Shown: positions 1-8,687 of the stretch, one piece after another
Numbering within the stretch: position 1 is the stretch's first letter
Layout: each line of letters opens with the position of its first letter
Source: an uncultured Alphaproteobacteria bacterium
GTDB taxonomy: Bacteria; Pseudomonadota; Alphaproteobacteria; Caulobacterales; Parvularculaceae
Direction of reading: 5' to 3'
DNA: 64,000 nt
NCBI GenBank assembly: GCA_902826095.1
Contig: CADEDN010000001.1
Span: forward strand, 1-64,000
Notes under the pieces: model-generated
Told to the model about the DNA's origin: nothing
Seen by the model: only the letters and a program-made list of their open reading frames with translations
The model's database searches: none
Program-made: the position numbers and the translations under genes

Positions 1-275
1 TGATGATCGTCGCCGGCACGCTCACCAACAAAATGGCCCCGGCGCTCCGCAAGGTCTACGACCAGATGCCGAACCCGCGCTATGTGATCTCGATGGGGTC
101 ATGCGCGAATGGCGGCGGCTATTACCACTATTCCTACGCGGTCGTCCGGGGCTGCGACCGTATCGTGCCGGTCGACATCTATATTCCTGGTTGTCCGCCG
201 ACGGCCGAAGCGCTCGTCTACGGCGTTTTGCAGCTGCAAAAGAAAATCCGCCGCGAAGGCTCGATTGTCAGATAG
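1..275 (+). CDS. nuoB: NADH-quinone oxidoreductase subunit B, C-terminal part
   Basis: Cut off by the window start; about 91 residues of the C-terminal half remain, read in the frame of the ATG at 3. NuoB carries the N2 [4Fe-4S] cluster at the quinone end of the peripheral arm of complex I. The fragment shows [24 protein letters not shown] and [10 protein letters not shown], which hold cluster-ligand cysteines and the conserved PGCPP turn. nuoC follows 5 bp after the stop, so it belongs to a nuo operon whose start (nuoA) lies outside the window. Identification is firm; only the N-terminus is missing. Confidence 0.95.
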   Translation, partial: MIVAGTLTNKMAPALRKVYDQMPNPRYVISMGSCANGGGYYHYSYAVVRGCDRIVPVDIYIPGCPPTAEALVYGVLQLQKKIRREGSIVR

Positions 276-280
276 GAATT

Positions 281-886
281 ATGAGCGACGATCTGCGAGA
301 ACTCGGCGAACATATCGCCGCCGCCGTCGATGACGACATTCGGGGGTGGAATGTCGCCTTCGGCGAACTGACGATTGACGCGCATGGCCCGCGTATCGCG
401 CATGTCTTGAAATTCCTGCGCGACGACACGCATTGCCGGTTTATCCAGCTCATCGATATTTGCGGCGTCGATTATCCGGAGCGAGGTAAGCGCTTCAGTG
501 TCGTTTATCACCTACTCTCAATGCACAATAATCAGCGCGTGCGCATCAAGGTCGAAGCGGGCGAGGACGAAACCGTCCCCTCGGTTCGTGATATCTATCC
601 GTGCGCCGACTGGTTCGAGCGCGAGGCGTTCGACATGTATGGTATCCTCTTTGCGGAGCATACGGACCTTCGGCGCATCCTCACTGACTACGGGTTTGAG
701 GGGCATCCGCTCCGCAAGGATTTCCCGCTCACCGGCCATGTCGAGGTCCGCTATGACGATCAGCAAAAGCGGGTCGTCTATGAGCCGGTGAAACTGGTGC
801 AGGAGTTCCGAAATTTCGATTATCTCTCGCCCTGGGAAGGCGCGCAGTATGCGCTGCCTGGCGATGAGAAGGCGAAGGCGACATGA
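281..886 (+). CDS. nuoC: NADH-quinone oxidoreductase subunit C
   Basis: 201 residues starting [11 protein letters not shown]. NuoC (30-kDa subunit) is a cofactor-free scaffold of the peripheral arm of complex I that packs against NuoD. The family signature is visible at [13 protein letters not shown] and the [20 protein letters not shown] stretch. An in-frame reading extends upstream to 101, but that would lie inside nuoB; the ATG at 281, 5 bp after the nuoB stop and preceded by AGGAATT, is the better start. The last bases overlap the next gene (ATGA), implying coupled translation with the GFA-type gene rather than with nuoD. Confidence 0.96.
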   Translation: MSDDLRELGEHIAAAVDDDIRGWNVAFGELTIDAHGPRIAHVLKFLRDDTHCRFIQLIDICGVDYPERGKRFSVVYHLLSMHNNQRVRIKVEAGEDETVPSVRDIYPCADWFEREAFDMYGILFAEHTDLRRILTDYGFEGHPLRKDFPLTGHVEVRYDDQQKRVVYEPVKLVQEFRNFDYLSPWEGAQYALPGDEKAKAT

Positions 887-1302
887 CCGAGAAAAAGCGC
901 GGGCGATGTCTGTGCGGCGCCGTCAGGTTTTCAGCGACGCTTGAAAGCGGCGACGTCGGCGTCTGCCATTGCTCGATGTGTCGGCGCTGGGCGGCGGGCC
1001 CATTTTTCGGCCTTCCGTGCGTCGACCTTGTGTTCGATAGCGAGAAATCGCTGGCCATTTTCAAGTCCTCCGCATGGGCGGAGCGGGGCGCCTGCAAGGA
1101 ATGCGGCTCGCCGCTGTTCTGGCGCATGCAGGACCGTTCGATGACGATCGTCTCTGTGAACGCGATTGACGAGCCAGGCGCTTTGAAACTCGATCATGAG
1201 GTCTATATTGACGAGAAGCCGTCCTATTACGAATTTGCGCAAGAGACGCGCCAGTTGACCGGCGCGGACATCCAAAAGATGGTTTCGGGCGGCGGGGAAT
1301 GA
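883..1302 (+). CDS. GFA/CENP-V family zinc protein inside the nuo operon
   Basis: 139 residues. It matches the glutathione-dependent formaldehyde-activating enzyme (GFA) fold: paired zinc-binding cysteines in CLCGAVRF near the N-terminus, CHCSMCRRW in the middle, and [10 protein letters not shown]. The founding member adds glutathione to formaldehyde, but most family members have no known substrate, so the reaction here is open. It overlaps the end of nuoC by four bases and ends 4 bp before nuoD, so it is transcribed with complex I. Its placement between nuoC and nuoD is unusual; complex I function is not implied by the sequence. Family assignment is confident, role is not. Confidence 0.9.
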   Translation: MTEKKRGRCLCGAVRFSATLESGDVGVCHCSMCRRWAAGPFFGLPCVDLVFDSEKSLAIFKSSAWAERGACKECGSPLFWRMQDRSMTIVSVNAIDEPGALKLDHEVYIDEKPSYYEFAQETRQLTGADIQKMVSGGGE

Positions 1303-1306
1303 TCTG

Positions 1307-2536
1307 ATGGCTGATGGAACGAAGCTTATCGAAGTCACAGAGTCCCCGTCCGACGCTTCGGCCGGCAGAAATTTCACGATAAATTTCGGCCCGCAGCATC
1401 CCGCGGCGCACGGCGTTCTTCGCCTCGTTCTCGAACTCGACGGCGAGGTTGTCGAGCGCGTCGATCCCCATATCGGGCTGCTCCATCGCGGCACCGAGAA
1501 GCTGATCGAATACAAGACCTATCTTCAGGCGATTCCGTATTTCGACCGGCTCGATTACGTCGCGCCGATGAATCAGGAGCACGCCTTCTGCCTCGCCGCG
1601 GAAAAGCTGCTCGGCATCGAGGTCCCGCGCCGCGCGCAGCACATTCGCGTCCTTTTTTGCGAGATCGGCCGCATTCTCTCGCACATACTGAACGTCACGA
1701 CGCAGGCGATGGACGTCGGCGCGCTCACGCCGCCGCTCTGGGGCTTCGAAGAGCGCGAAAAACTGATGGTGTTTTACGAGCGCGCCAGCGGCAGCCGCAT
1801 GCACGCGGCCTATTTCCGTGTCGGCGGCGTCCATCAGGATTTGCCGGACGTGCTGATCAACGATCTCGACGCGTGGTGCGACCAGTACCCGCAAAAGCTC
1901 GCGGACATTGAAACGCTGGTCACCGAAAATCGCATCTTCAAGCAGCGCAATGTCGATATCGGCGTTGTGAAAGCCGATGAGGCGTTCGCCTGGGGCTTCA
2001 CCGGCGTCATGGTGCGCGGCTCCGGCGTCGCGTGGGATCTGCGCAAATCGCAGCCCTACGAGACCTACGCCGAATATGAGTTCGACATTCCGGTCGGCAA
2101 GAACGGCGATTGCTGGGACCGCTATCTCTGCCGCGTCGAGGAGATGAAGCAGTCCGTCTCCATCATGAAACAGGCGATCGCCAAGATCCGCGCGGAAGGG
2201 CCGGGGCCCGTCATGACGACGGACGGCAAGGTCGCGCCGCCGCGCCGCGCCGAGATGAAGGCCTCGATGGAGGCGCTCATCCATCATTTCAAACTGTACA
2301 CCGAAGGCTTCAAGGTTCCCGCAGGCGAAGTTTATGCGGCCGTCGAAGCGCCGAAAGGCGAATTCGGCGTCTATCTTGTCTCCGACGGATCAAACAAACC
2401 CTATCGCTGCAAGATAAGGGCGCCGGGATACCCGCATCTGCAGGCGATGGACTGGATGTGTCGCGGGCACCTTCTCGCAGACGTGTCCGCCATCTTGGGC
2501 TCCCTTGATATCGTGTTCGGGGAGATCGACCGCTGA
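1307..2536 (+). CDS. nuoD: NADH-quinone oxidoreductase subunit D
   Basis: 409 residues, usual length for NuoD (49-kDa subunit), which with NuoB forms the quinone-reduction chamber of complex I. Family motifs are clear: [19 protein letters not shown] near the N-terminus, [28 protein letters not shown], and the C-terminal run ending in the conserved FGEIDR. Start ATG lies 4 bp after the GFA-type gene. The upstream neighbour is not nuoC directly but the inserted GFA gene, and the downstream neighbour is a membrane protein rather than nuoE. No truncation or missing motif was seen. Confidence 0.97.
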   Translation: MADGTKLIEVTESPSDASAGRNFTINFGPQHPAAHGVLRLVLELDGEVVERVDPHIGLLHRGTEKLIEYKTYLQAIPYFDRLDYVAPMNQEHAFCLAAEKLLGIEVPRRAQHIRVLFCEIGRILSHILNVTTQAMDVGALTPPLWGFEEREKLMVFYERASGSRMHAAYFRVGGVHQDLPDVLINDLDAWCDQYPQKLADIETLVTENRIFKQRNVDIGVVKADEAFAWGFTGVMVRGSGVAWDLRKSQPYETYAEYEFDIPVGKNGDCWDRYLCRVEEMKQSVSIMKQAIAKIRAEGPGPVMTTDGKVAPPRRAEMKASMEALIHHFKLYTEGFKVPAGEVYAAVEAPKGEFGVYLVSDGSNKPYRCKIRAPGYPHLQAMDWMCRGHLLADVSAILGSLDIVFGEIDR

Positions 2537-2553
2537 CCCAAGCCGAACTCAGC

Positions 2554-2943
2554 ATGAATCTCTGGGTGGAGACGGCCGTTGCTGCGGTCGCCACGATTTT
2601 GTTCGTGTTGAGCGCGATGATGATGATCCGCAAACGCCATCGCGATGCGGCGCTCTGGCACGTCCTCCTCGGCGCCGGGATCTATGGGACGATATTCGGA
2701 ATCGTCATCGGTTTCGTCATTGTGCCGCTCCGGGCCGTGCTTATGAACGGAGACTTGCCGCCGCATGTCGCTGCGATCTCGGGCTTCGGCGTGCTCGCGA
2801 TCATGATTTCATTGCGGCGCGGCCTCATCGGCAAGCTCCCGTTTCTCGGCCCGCAAGTGAAAGCCTACCGCCGCGCGCTCCTTCGCCGCACGATCGAAGT
2901 CGCGCAAGCGGAACTTGCGAAACTGACGCTCAAGACCGCCTGA
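2554..2943 (+). CDS. small membrane protein between nuoD and nuoE
   Basis: 129 residues with three to four hydrophobic segments: an N-terminal helix (about residues 5-24), a segment at about 38-60 (GIYGTIFGIVIGFVIVPL) and one at about 72-88, then a basic, amphipathic tail with many Arg and Lys. Lies 17 bp after nuoD and 10 bp before nuoE on the same strand, hence presumably co-transcribed. No catalytic motif or recognised family. Unknown-function reading frames between nuo genes are known in other alphaproteobacterial nuo operons, so it might be an assembly or accessory protein, but nothing in the sequence proves that. Confidence 0.75.
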   Translation: MNLWVETAVAAVATILFVLSAMMMIRKRHRDAALWHVLLGAGIYGTIFGIVIGFVIVPLRAVLMNGDLPPHVAAISGFGVLAIMISLRRGLIGKLPFLGPQVKAYRRALLRRTIEVAQAELAKLTLKTA

Positions 2944-2953
2944 CAGGAATCCT

Positions 2954-3634
2954 ATGGCCTCCCGCAAACCCGCAAAGACCCAGCCCGCCTCATTCGCCTG
3001 GTCGCCCGCAAACAAGGCGTGGTGCGAAGAGCAGCTGAAGAAATATCCGGCGGGGCGTCAGGCGTCCTGCGTCATCCCTTTCCTCTGGCGAGGCCAGAAG
3101 CAGGAAGGCTGGATCTCGATCGCGATGATGGAGGCGATCGCGCGCCAATTGGAGATGCCCTACATCCGCGTCTACGAAGTCGCGACGTTCTATTCGATGT
3201 TCAACCTCGCGCCGGTCGGCGAATATTTCGTGCAGGTGTGCGGGACGACGCCCTGCATGCTGCGCGGATCAAAAGAGCTCAACGCCGTTTGCGAGCGCGT
3301 GATCGGTCATGAGAACCATGTGTCGGACGACGGCAAATTGTCCTGGCTCGAAGTTGAGTGTCTCGGCGCCTGCGTCAACGCGCCGATGGTGCAGATTTCG
3401 ACCAGGGACGGCGACCACTATCATGAAGATCTGACGCCGGAGATTTTTGAAGACTTGCTCGCGAAGCTACGCCGCGGCGAAAGGGTGAAGATCGGCACGG
3501 CGCATCCGGATCGCAAGACGTCAAATCCGGCGGGCGCTCTGACTTCGCTTGTTGAGCCGGCGCTCTATGACGGCTCAAAAGCGGCGCCGATACGCGAACT
3601 GCCGAATTCCAGACCTCCAGCGCCGGCGGAATAG
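2954..3634 (+). CDS. nuoE: NADH-quinone oxidoreductase subunit E
   Basis: 226 residues. NuoE (24-kDa subunit) carries the N1a [2Fe-2S] cluster in the NADH dehydrogenase module. The cluster cysteines are visible in CGTTPCMLRGS and VECLGACVNAPMVQI, and the thioredoxin-like fold signature IRVYEVATFYSMF is present. An alanine/lysine-rich N-terminal extension precedes the core, and a proline-rich tail of about 40 residues follows it. ATG at 2954 follows AGGAATCCT, a reasonable ribosome site. Part of the same transcription unit as nuoD and nuoF. Confidence 0.96.
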   Translation: MASRKPAKTQPASFAWSPANKAWCEEQLKKYPAGRQASCVIPFLWRGQKQEGWISIAMMEAIARQLEMPYIRVYEVATFYSMFNLAPVGEYFVQVCGTTPCMLRGSKELNAVCERVIGHENHVSDDGKLSWLEVECLGACVNAPMVQISTRDGDHYHEDLTPEIFEDLLAKLRRGERVKIGTAHPDRKTSNPAGALTSLVEPALYDGSKAAPIRELPNSRPPAPAE

Positions 3635-3638
3635 CGCG

Positions 3639-3875
3639 ATGGACTCAGATGCGGAAAAGCGAAACGACGCGATCAAGGCGCTGATCAATCTCGCCTTGCT
3701 TGAGGCTTTCGCGCTAGCTGTCGTCGTTGCAATATTTCTGACGACTCAAAACCTCACTTATTTGTTAGGCGGCGTCGCCGGATGCGTCCTGATTTTCGGC
3801 CCGCTGTTTTTCCGTTGGCACAAGGAGCATGGCGGCGCGCTGAAAGCGCCGCCGCGCGCAAAAGGCGATAGGTAA
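3639..3875 (+). CDS. small two-helix membrane protein between nuoE and nuoF
   Basis: 78 residues beginning [18 protein letters not shown]. Two hydrophobic helices (about residues 17-36 and 40-58) are preceded by an acidic/polar N-terminus and followed by a basic tail. Resembles the short two-helix proteins found next to nuoF in other alphaproteobacteria (for example the DUF5337 type), although that assignment is by general features only. The ATG at 3639 sits 4 bp after the nuoE stop; a longer in-frame reading starting at 3549 would lie within nuoE and is unlikely. Its TAA overlaps the nuoF ATG by one base, so translation is probably coupled to nuoF. Confidence 0.75.
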   Translation: MDSDAEKRNDAIKALINLALLEAFALAVVVAIFLTTQNLTYLLGGVAGCVLIFGPLFFRWHKEHGGALKAPPRAKGDR

Positions 3876-5194
3876 TGGCGCTTCTCGAAGACAAAGACCG
3901 CATCTTCACCAACCTCTATGGTTTTCAGGACCCGGGGCTTGAGGCGGCGAAAAAGCGAGGGTGCTGGAACGCAACGGCGGACATGATCCGCATGGGGCCT
4001 GACTGGATCATCCAGCAGATGAAGGATTCGGGGCTCAGGGGGCGCGGCGGCGCCGGCTTTCCGACCGGCCTCAAATGGTCCTTCATGCCGAAAGAGGTGA
4101 AAGACCGGCCGCATTATCTCGTCGTCAACGCCGATGAGTCAGAGCCCGGCACCTGCAAGGATCGCGACATCATGCGTCACGATCCGCACCTCCTTATCGA
4201 AGGCTGCCTCATCGCCTCCTTCGCGATGAAGGCGCACGCCTGCTACATTTATCTTCGCGGCGAATATGTCGACGAACGCATTGCGCTTCAAAAAGCCGTC
4301 GATGAGGCCCATGCGGCCGGGCTGATCGGAAAGAACGCCTGCGGGTCGGGATGGGATTTCGATCTCCATCTTCATCACGGCGCCGGCGCCTATATCTGCG
4401 GTGAGGAAACGGCCTTGCTCGAAAGCCTCGAAGGCAAGAAAGGCCAGCCGCGCCTGAAGCCGCCGTTCCCGGCCGGCGCCGGGCTTTACGGCTGTCCGAC
4501 GACTGTCAACAATGTCGAATCAATCGCCGTCGCGCCGACCATCCTTCGACGCGGCGCGAAATGGTTCACCGGTTTTGGCCGACCGAACAACGCCGGCACG
4601 AAGGTCTTCTGCATTTCCGGGCACGTCAACCGTCCGTGCAATGTCGAAGAGACGATGTCAATTCCGCTGAAAACGCTGATCAATCAACATTGCGGCGGCG
4701 TCAGCGGCGGGTGGGACAATCTGAAAGCGGTGATCCCCGGCGGATCTTCGGTGCCGCTCCTGCCGCGCGAAATATGCGACGACGTGCTGATGGATTTCGA
4801 CGCCTTGCGCGACGTCAAATCGGGTCTTGGAACCGCCGCCGTCATCGTGATGGACAAGTCGACGGACGTCGTCCGGGCGATCGCGCGCATATCCTATTTC
4901 TACAAACACGAAAGCTGCGGCCAGTGCACGCCCTGCCGCGAGGGCACGGGCTGGATGTGGCGGGTGCTGGAGCGCATGGCGGCGGGCGACGCCAAGACCT
5001 CCGAAATCGACAAGCTTCTCGATGTCGCCTCGCAGGTTGAAGGCCACACGATCTGCGCGCTCGGCGACGCCGCCGCCTGGCCGGTGCAGGGCCTCATCCG
5101 CCATTTCCGCGGCGAGATTGAAGCGCGAATCAACGCCTATCGCGCGGATCGGCCGCTTGTCGCTGTCGGTTCGACATTGGCGGCGGCCGAATAG
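3875..5194 (+). CDS. nuoF: NADH-quinone oxidoreductase subunit F
   Basis: 439 residues, full length. NuoF (51-kDa) binds NADH, FMN and the N3 [4Fe-4S] cluster. The glycine-rich nucleotide loop [13 protein letters not shown] is at about residues 52-64, the FMN/NADH region [14 protein letters not shown] at about 86-99, and the cluster ligands [12 protein letters not shown] at about residue 350 with a fourth cysteine in [10 protein letters not shown]. It is the last nuo gene of this block: the next gene on the strand is an HU-type protein and nuoG lies about 13 kb further on. Confidence 0.97.
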   Translation: MALLEDKDRIFTNLYGFQDPGLEAAKKRGCWNATADMIRMGPDWIIQQMKDSGLRGRGGAGFPTGLKWSFMPKEVKDRPHYLVVNADESEPGTCKDRDIMRHDPHLLIEGCLIASFAMKAHACYIYLRGEYVDERIALQKAVDEAHAAGLIGKNACGSGWDFDLHLHHGAGAYICGEETALLESLEGKKGQPRLKPPFPAGAGLYGCPTTVNNVESIAVAPTILRRGAKWFTGFGRPNNAGTKVFCISGHVNRPCNVEETMSIPLKTLINQHCGGVSGGWDNLKAVIPGGSSVPLLPREICDDVLMDFDALRDVKSGLGTAAVIVMDKSTDVVRAIARISYFYKHESCGQCTPCREGTGWMWRVLERMAAGDAKTSEIDKLLDVASQVEGHTICALGDAAAWPVQGLIRHFRGEIEARINAYRADRPLVAVGSTLAAAE

Positions 5195-5374
5195 CCGGCC
5201 GCCTCAATGCGCACTTTTCCCCAGTTTTAGCGGCGTTTTTGAGCCCCCGACGCCGGAATCGCCCATTTTTCAGGGGTTTTTTGCACTTTGGCCCGCATAA
5301 ACTATTTGCTTTGCGGCGAATCTCGTGAATCTACGCGCACTTCTTTGTTTCACCGCATCATAAAGGAAATCCAG

Positions 5375-5725
5375 ATGCCCCCGGCCAAAAAAGCCCCCGC
5401 AAAGAAAGCCGCCCCTGTGAAAGCCGCGGCCGGCGCCAAGAAAACCCCGACCGTCATGACCTTGAAGCATCTCGCCGCGGATCTTGCGAACTCGCATGAC
5501 GTGCCGAAAAAGCAGATGGAAGCGGTTCTCAACGATTTTGTCACACTGATCGGCAAGAACCTGAAGAAAGGCGCGAAGCTGCGCATCACCGGTCTTGGCA
5601 TTCTTCAAGTTCGCCACCGCCCGGCGCGCATGGGTCGCAACCCGGCGACGGGCGAAGCGATCAAGATCAAAGCCTCGAAAAAGATCGCGTTCCGCCCTGC
5701 AAAAGATCTCAAGCAATCGATCTAA
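5375..5725 (+). CDS. HU-family DNA-binding protein with lysine/alanine-rich N-terminal tail
   Basis: 116 residues. Residues 1-27 are almost only Lys, Ala and Pro (PPAKKAPAKKAAPVKAAAG), like the tails of eukaryotic H1 or bacterial histone-like proteins. Residues 28-116 form an HU/IHF domain, including the DNA-intercalating beta-arm signature GRNPATGEAIKI. Start chosen at the ATG following AAAGGAAATCCAG; an in-frame ATG at 5288 would add 29 residues without family similarity. Stands alone, followed by a long-hairpin terminator. Probably a nucleoid protein; a second, ordinary HU is encoded at 39756. Confidence 0.9.
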   Translation: MPPAKKAPAKKAAPVKAAAGAKKTPTVMTLKHLAADLANSHDVPKKQMEAVLNDFVTLIGKNLKKGAKLRITGLGILQVRHRPARMGRNPATGEAIKIKASKKIAFRPAKDLKQSI

Positions 5726-5743
5726 GACGGCCGCACGGACTTC

Positions 5744-5819
5744 AGACGCCGCTTCAGCGATCCGCCCTCTCGACGCCGTCATTGTTCGAGGAGAAGATCG
5801 CTGGAGCGGCGTCTTTTCG
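5744..5819 (+). terminator. long-stem hairpin terminator after the HU-like gene
   Basis: A 19-bp stem with a single G-T wobble is formed by 5744-5762 (starting AGACGCCGC) and 5796-5814 (ending GGCGTCT), enclosing a 33-nt loop and followed by TTTTCG. It begins 18 bp after the stop of the HU-like gene. The stem is much longer than a usual intrinsic terminator, so a regulatory or processing role is also possible. Confidence 0.75.
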
Positions 5820-5931
5820 TTTGGGCCAGGGGAAATGCGGAAGCGATGAGCAAAGAACATTTTTCGCGCTCCTGTGAAGCGGTCAACAATCTTGATGGGC
5901 GGCGCGCCGCGATCTTGCGCTCGAAGCGATC

Positions 5932-6453
5932 ATGACGCCGACGATCCGTGCGGCGCGTCTGAATGATGCGCCGACCCTCGCGCGGCTCGGCGCGGAAACG
6001 TTCGTGGCGACATTCGGACATCTTTATCCGCCTGCGGATCTTGAAGCTTTCTTGACAAAGCATCACGCTCTTCCGGCATATGAGGATCTGCTCGGCGATC
6101 CGGATTGGGGCGTCTTGATCGCTGAAGCGGAGAACGGCGTCGCGCTCGGCTATGCGGTCGCCGGCCCGTGCAGCCTGCCGGTTCCCGACATGCCGGAAAA
6201 TTCCGGCGAGCTAGGCCGGATCTATCTCATCAAGGACGCGCAACGGACGGGGCTCGGCGCCCGCCTCCTTGAAACCGCCCTGGAATTTCTGCGCAGCCGC
6301 TATCAGCATGTCTATCTCAGCGTCTATGCGGAAAATATCGTCGCCCAAAAGCTCTATCGACGATACGGCTTCGAAAAGATCCACGACTATTTCTTTCAGG
6401 TGGGCGAACACCTTGACCCCGAGTGGATCATGGAACTGAAGGCGCGCGGATGA
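5932..6453 (+). CDS. GNAT-family N-acetyltransferase
   Basis: 173 residues. The acetyl-CoA-binding motif A of the GNAT fold is visible at GRIYLIKDAQRTGLGARLL (about residues 95-113), followed by the usual LSVYAENIVAQKLYRRYGF segment. Such enzymes move an acetyl group from acetyl-CoA to amines; the substrate cannot be told (small molecule, or a protein N-terminus or lysine). It stands alone between a terminator and the ior operon, with no ribosome site stronger than the weak purine run near 5926. Length is normal for the family. Confidence 0.88.
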   Translation: MTPTIRAARLNDAPTLARLGAETFVATFGHLYPPADLEAFLTKHHALPAYEDLLGDPDWGVLIAEAENGVALGYAVAGPCSLPVPDMPENSGELGRIYLIKDAQRTGLGARLLETALEFLRSRYQHVYLSVYAENIVAQKLYRRYGFEKIHDYFFQVGEHLDPEWIMELKARG

Positions 6454-6542
6454 GCCGGGGTTTCGGCGGCTGCTAAAAAGTCAATTGAAAAATCAAATAA
6501 ACGGCGCTAGGGTGGCTTGACGCTGGAACATGCGGAGCGCTC

Positions 6543-8687
6543 ATGGCCGAACGGTCGTTCGCGGCGGAGGTCGAGGACCTCAAATTGGGGAGCGGCGAGG
6601 TCTTCCGCGGCGAGGGGATTCTCGCCGTGACGAAGGCGCTCCTTCAATCCGGCGTCTCCTATGTCGGGGGCTATCAGGGCGCGCCGATATCGCATTTGAT
6701 GGATGTTCTAGCCGACGCGCAGGACATTCTTTCCTCGCTTGGCGTCCATTTCGAAGCAAGCGCCAGCGAAGCGGCGGCGGCGGCGATGCTGGCGGCTTCG
6801 GTCAATCATCCGTTGCGGGGCGCCGTCACTTGGAAGTCGACTGTCGGCACCAATGTCGCGTCGGACGCCCTCGCCAATGTCGCTTCAAGCGGCGTCAGAG
6901 GCGGCGCGCTCATCATTGTCGGCGAAGATTATGGCGAGGGCTCCTCAATCATGCAGGAGCGGAGCCACGCCTTCGCGATGAAGTCACAAATGTGGCTGCT
7001 CGATCCGCGCCCCAATCTCGAATCGATCGTCGCCATGGTCCATCGCGGTTTCGAATTGTCGGAAGCCTCGAACACGCCCGTGATGCTGGAACTGCGCATT
7101 CGCGCCTGCCATCTCTATGGCTCATTCGTCGCCAAGGATAATGTGCGGCCTGCCTACGGGCTCAAGGACGCGATGGAGAATCCGACGCGCGATTACAGCC
7201 GCGTCGTTCTGCCGCCGTCGAATTTCGTCCATGAAATCGAGAAGATCGACAAGCGCTGGCCGGCGGCGGTCGACTTTGTGAAAAAATTCAGACTGAACGA
7301 ATTTCTTGGCGGCAAGAGCGGCGATATCGGAATCATCGTCCAGGGCGGCCTCTACAACACGCTGAACCGGGCGATGGAGCTTGCCGGCGTTGCGGACGCT
7401 TTCGGCAGGACGCAAATCCCCATTTATTGCCTGAACGTCACTTATCCGCTCATCGAAGATGAGGTGCGCGGCTTTTGCCTCGACAAGCGCGCGGTGCTGC
7501 TGATTGAGGAAGGCCAGCCGGAATATATCGAGCAGGCGATCAACTCCATCCTCCGCAACGCAGACATCCAGGCGAAAATTTTCGGAAAGGAAGTCCTGCC
7601 GCGCGCTGGCGAGTACACAAGCGGCGTCGTCCTCGAAGGCCTTCGCGGGTTTATCAAAATGCATGCGCCGCAACTCTCGAATGAGCGCGCCGCATCGAAG
7701 CCTGACATTGTCGGGCCGGACCTGACAAAAATCGTGCCGCAGCGGCCGGCGGGATTTTGCACCGGCTGCCCGGAGCGGCCGGTTTTCACGGCGATGAAGC
7801 TAGTTGAGAAGGAAATCGGCAAGTTTCATGTCAGCTGCGATATCGGCTGCCATCTCTTTTCGATCCTGCCGCCCTTCGACATCGGCAACACAACGATGGG
7901 TTACGGCCTCGGCTGGGCCGGCGCTTCCGCCTTCGGCGCCGACGCAAGACGACGCACGGTCGCCGTCATGGGCGACGGCGGCTTCTGGCACAATGGGCTG
8001 ACCAGCGGCGTCGGCAACGCCGTGTTCAACAAGAGCGACAACGTTCTTGTGATCATCGATAACGGATATTCCGCGGCGACTGGCGGGCAGGACATTCTTT
8101 CATCCCGCGCCGAGAATCGAACGAAGAGCACGAACAATCCGATCGCCGCCGCGGTTCGCGGCGTCGGCGTGAAATGGGTTGAAGAGGTTCACACCTACGA
8201 CGTCGGACGTATGAAGCGCGTCCTGAAGGACGCGATGACGACGACGCTCAAGGGTCCGAAAATCATCATTGCGCAGGCGGAGTGCATGCTCAATCGCCAG
8301 CGGCGCGAGAAGCCGCAGCGCGACAAGGCGATAAGGGAGGGAAGGCGCGTCGTTCGCGCGCGTTACGGCGTCGATCCGGATACGTGCACAGGCGATCACA
8401 GCTGCATTCGCCTGTCCGGGTGTCCGTCTTTGACGATCAAGGACAATCCTGATCCGTTGCGAGACGACCCTGTCGCCTATGTCAACAATGACTGCGTCGG
8501 TTGCGGCGTTTGCGGCGAGAATGCGCATGCGGCGGTCCTTTGCCCGTCCTTTTATCGGGCGGAACTCATTTACAATCCATCTGGCGCGGACAAATTCCTG
8601 TGGCGCCTTCGGTGCGCGATCATCGGGTTTTTCCAGAGGGCCGCAGACAGGCGTCGCATGCGGTTTTCGTTTGGGGAAGGATCATGA
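6543..8687 (+). CDS. iorA: indolepyruvate ferredoxin oxidoreductase, alpha subunit
   Basis: 714 residues. IorA binds thiamine diphosphate and oxidatively decarboxylates aryl-pyruvates to aryl-acetyl-CoA, giving electrons to ferredoxin. Order: N-terminal pyrimidine-binding domain (GYQGAPISHLMDVL near residue 43), a middle domain, then the ThDP/Mg2+ domain with FCTGCPERPVF (about 404) and MGDGGFWHNGL, and a C-terminal ferredoxin-like part with CTGDHSCIRLSGCP and DCVGCGVCGENAH. The latter carry cluster ligands. GGAG precedes the ATG. The stop overlaps the iorB start (ATGA). Head of a catabolic operon that runs to the Rieske oxygenase genes. Confidence 0.9.
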   Translation: MAERSFAAEVEDLKLGSGEVFRGEGILAVTKALLQSGVSYVGGYQGAPISHLMDVLADAQDILSSLGVHFEASASEAAAAAMLAASVNHPLRGAVTWKSTVGTNVASDALANVASSGVRGGALIIVGEDYGEGSSIMQERSHAFAMKSQMWLLDPRPNLESIVAMVHRGFELSEASNTPVMLELRIRACHLYGSFVAKDNVRPAYGLKDAMENPTRDYSRVVLPPSNFVHEIEKIDKRWPAAVDFVKKFRLNEFLGGKSGDIGIIVQGGLYNTLNRAMELAGVADAFGRTQIPIYCLNVTYPLIEDEVRGFCLDKRAVLLIEEGQPEYIEQAINSILRNADIQAKIFGKEVLPRAGEYTSGVVLEGLRGFIKMHAPQLSNERAASKPDIVGPDLTKIVPQRPAGFCTGCPERPVFTAMKLVEKEIGKFHVSCDIGCHLFSILPPFDIGNTTMGYGLGWAGASAFGADARRRTVAVMGDGGFWHNGLTSGVGNAVFNKSDNVLVIIDNGYSAATGGQDILSSRAENRTKSTNNPIAAAVRGVGVKWVEEVHTYDVGRMKRVLKDAMTTTLKGPKIIIAQAECMLNRQRREKPQRDKAIREGRRVVRARYGVDPDTCTGDHSCIRLSGCPSLTIKDNPDPLRDDPVAYVNNDCVGCGVCGENAHAAVLCPSFYRAELIYNPSGADKFLWRLRCAIIGFFQRAADRRRMRFSFGEGS

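Noticed and set aside
1061..2287. 408-codon open frame antisense to nuoD
   Set aside because: Shadow of nuoD codon structure; no motifs.
5195..5300. Intrinsic terminator after nuoF
   Set aside because: T-runs exist, but the flanking stems are only 3-4 bp and not convincing.
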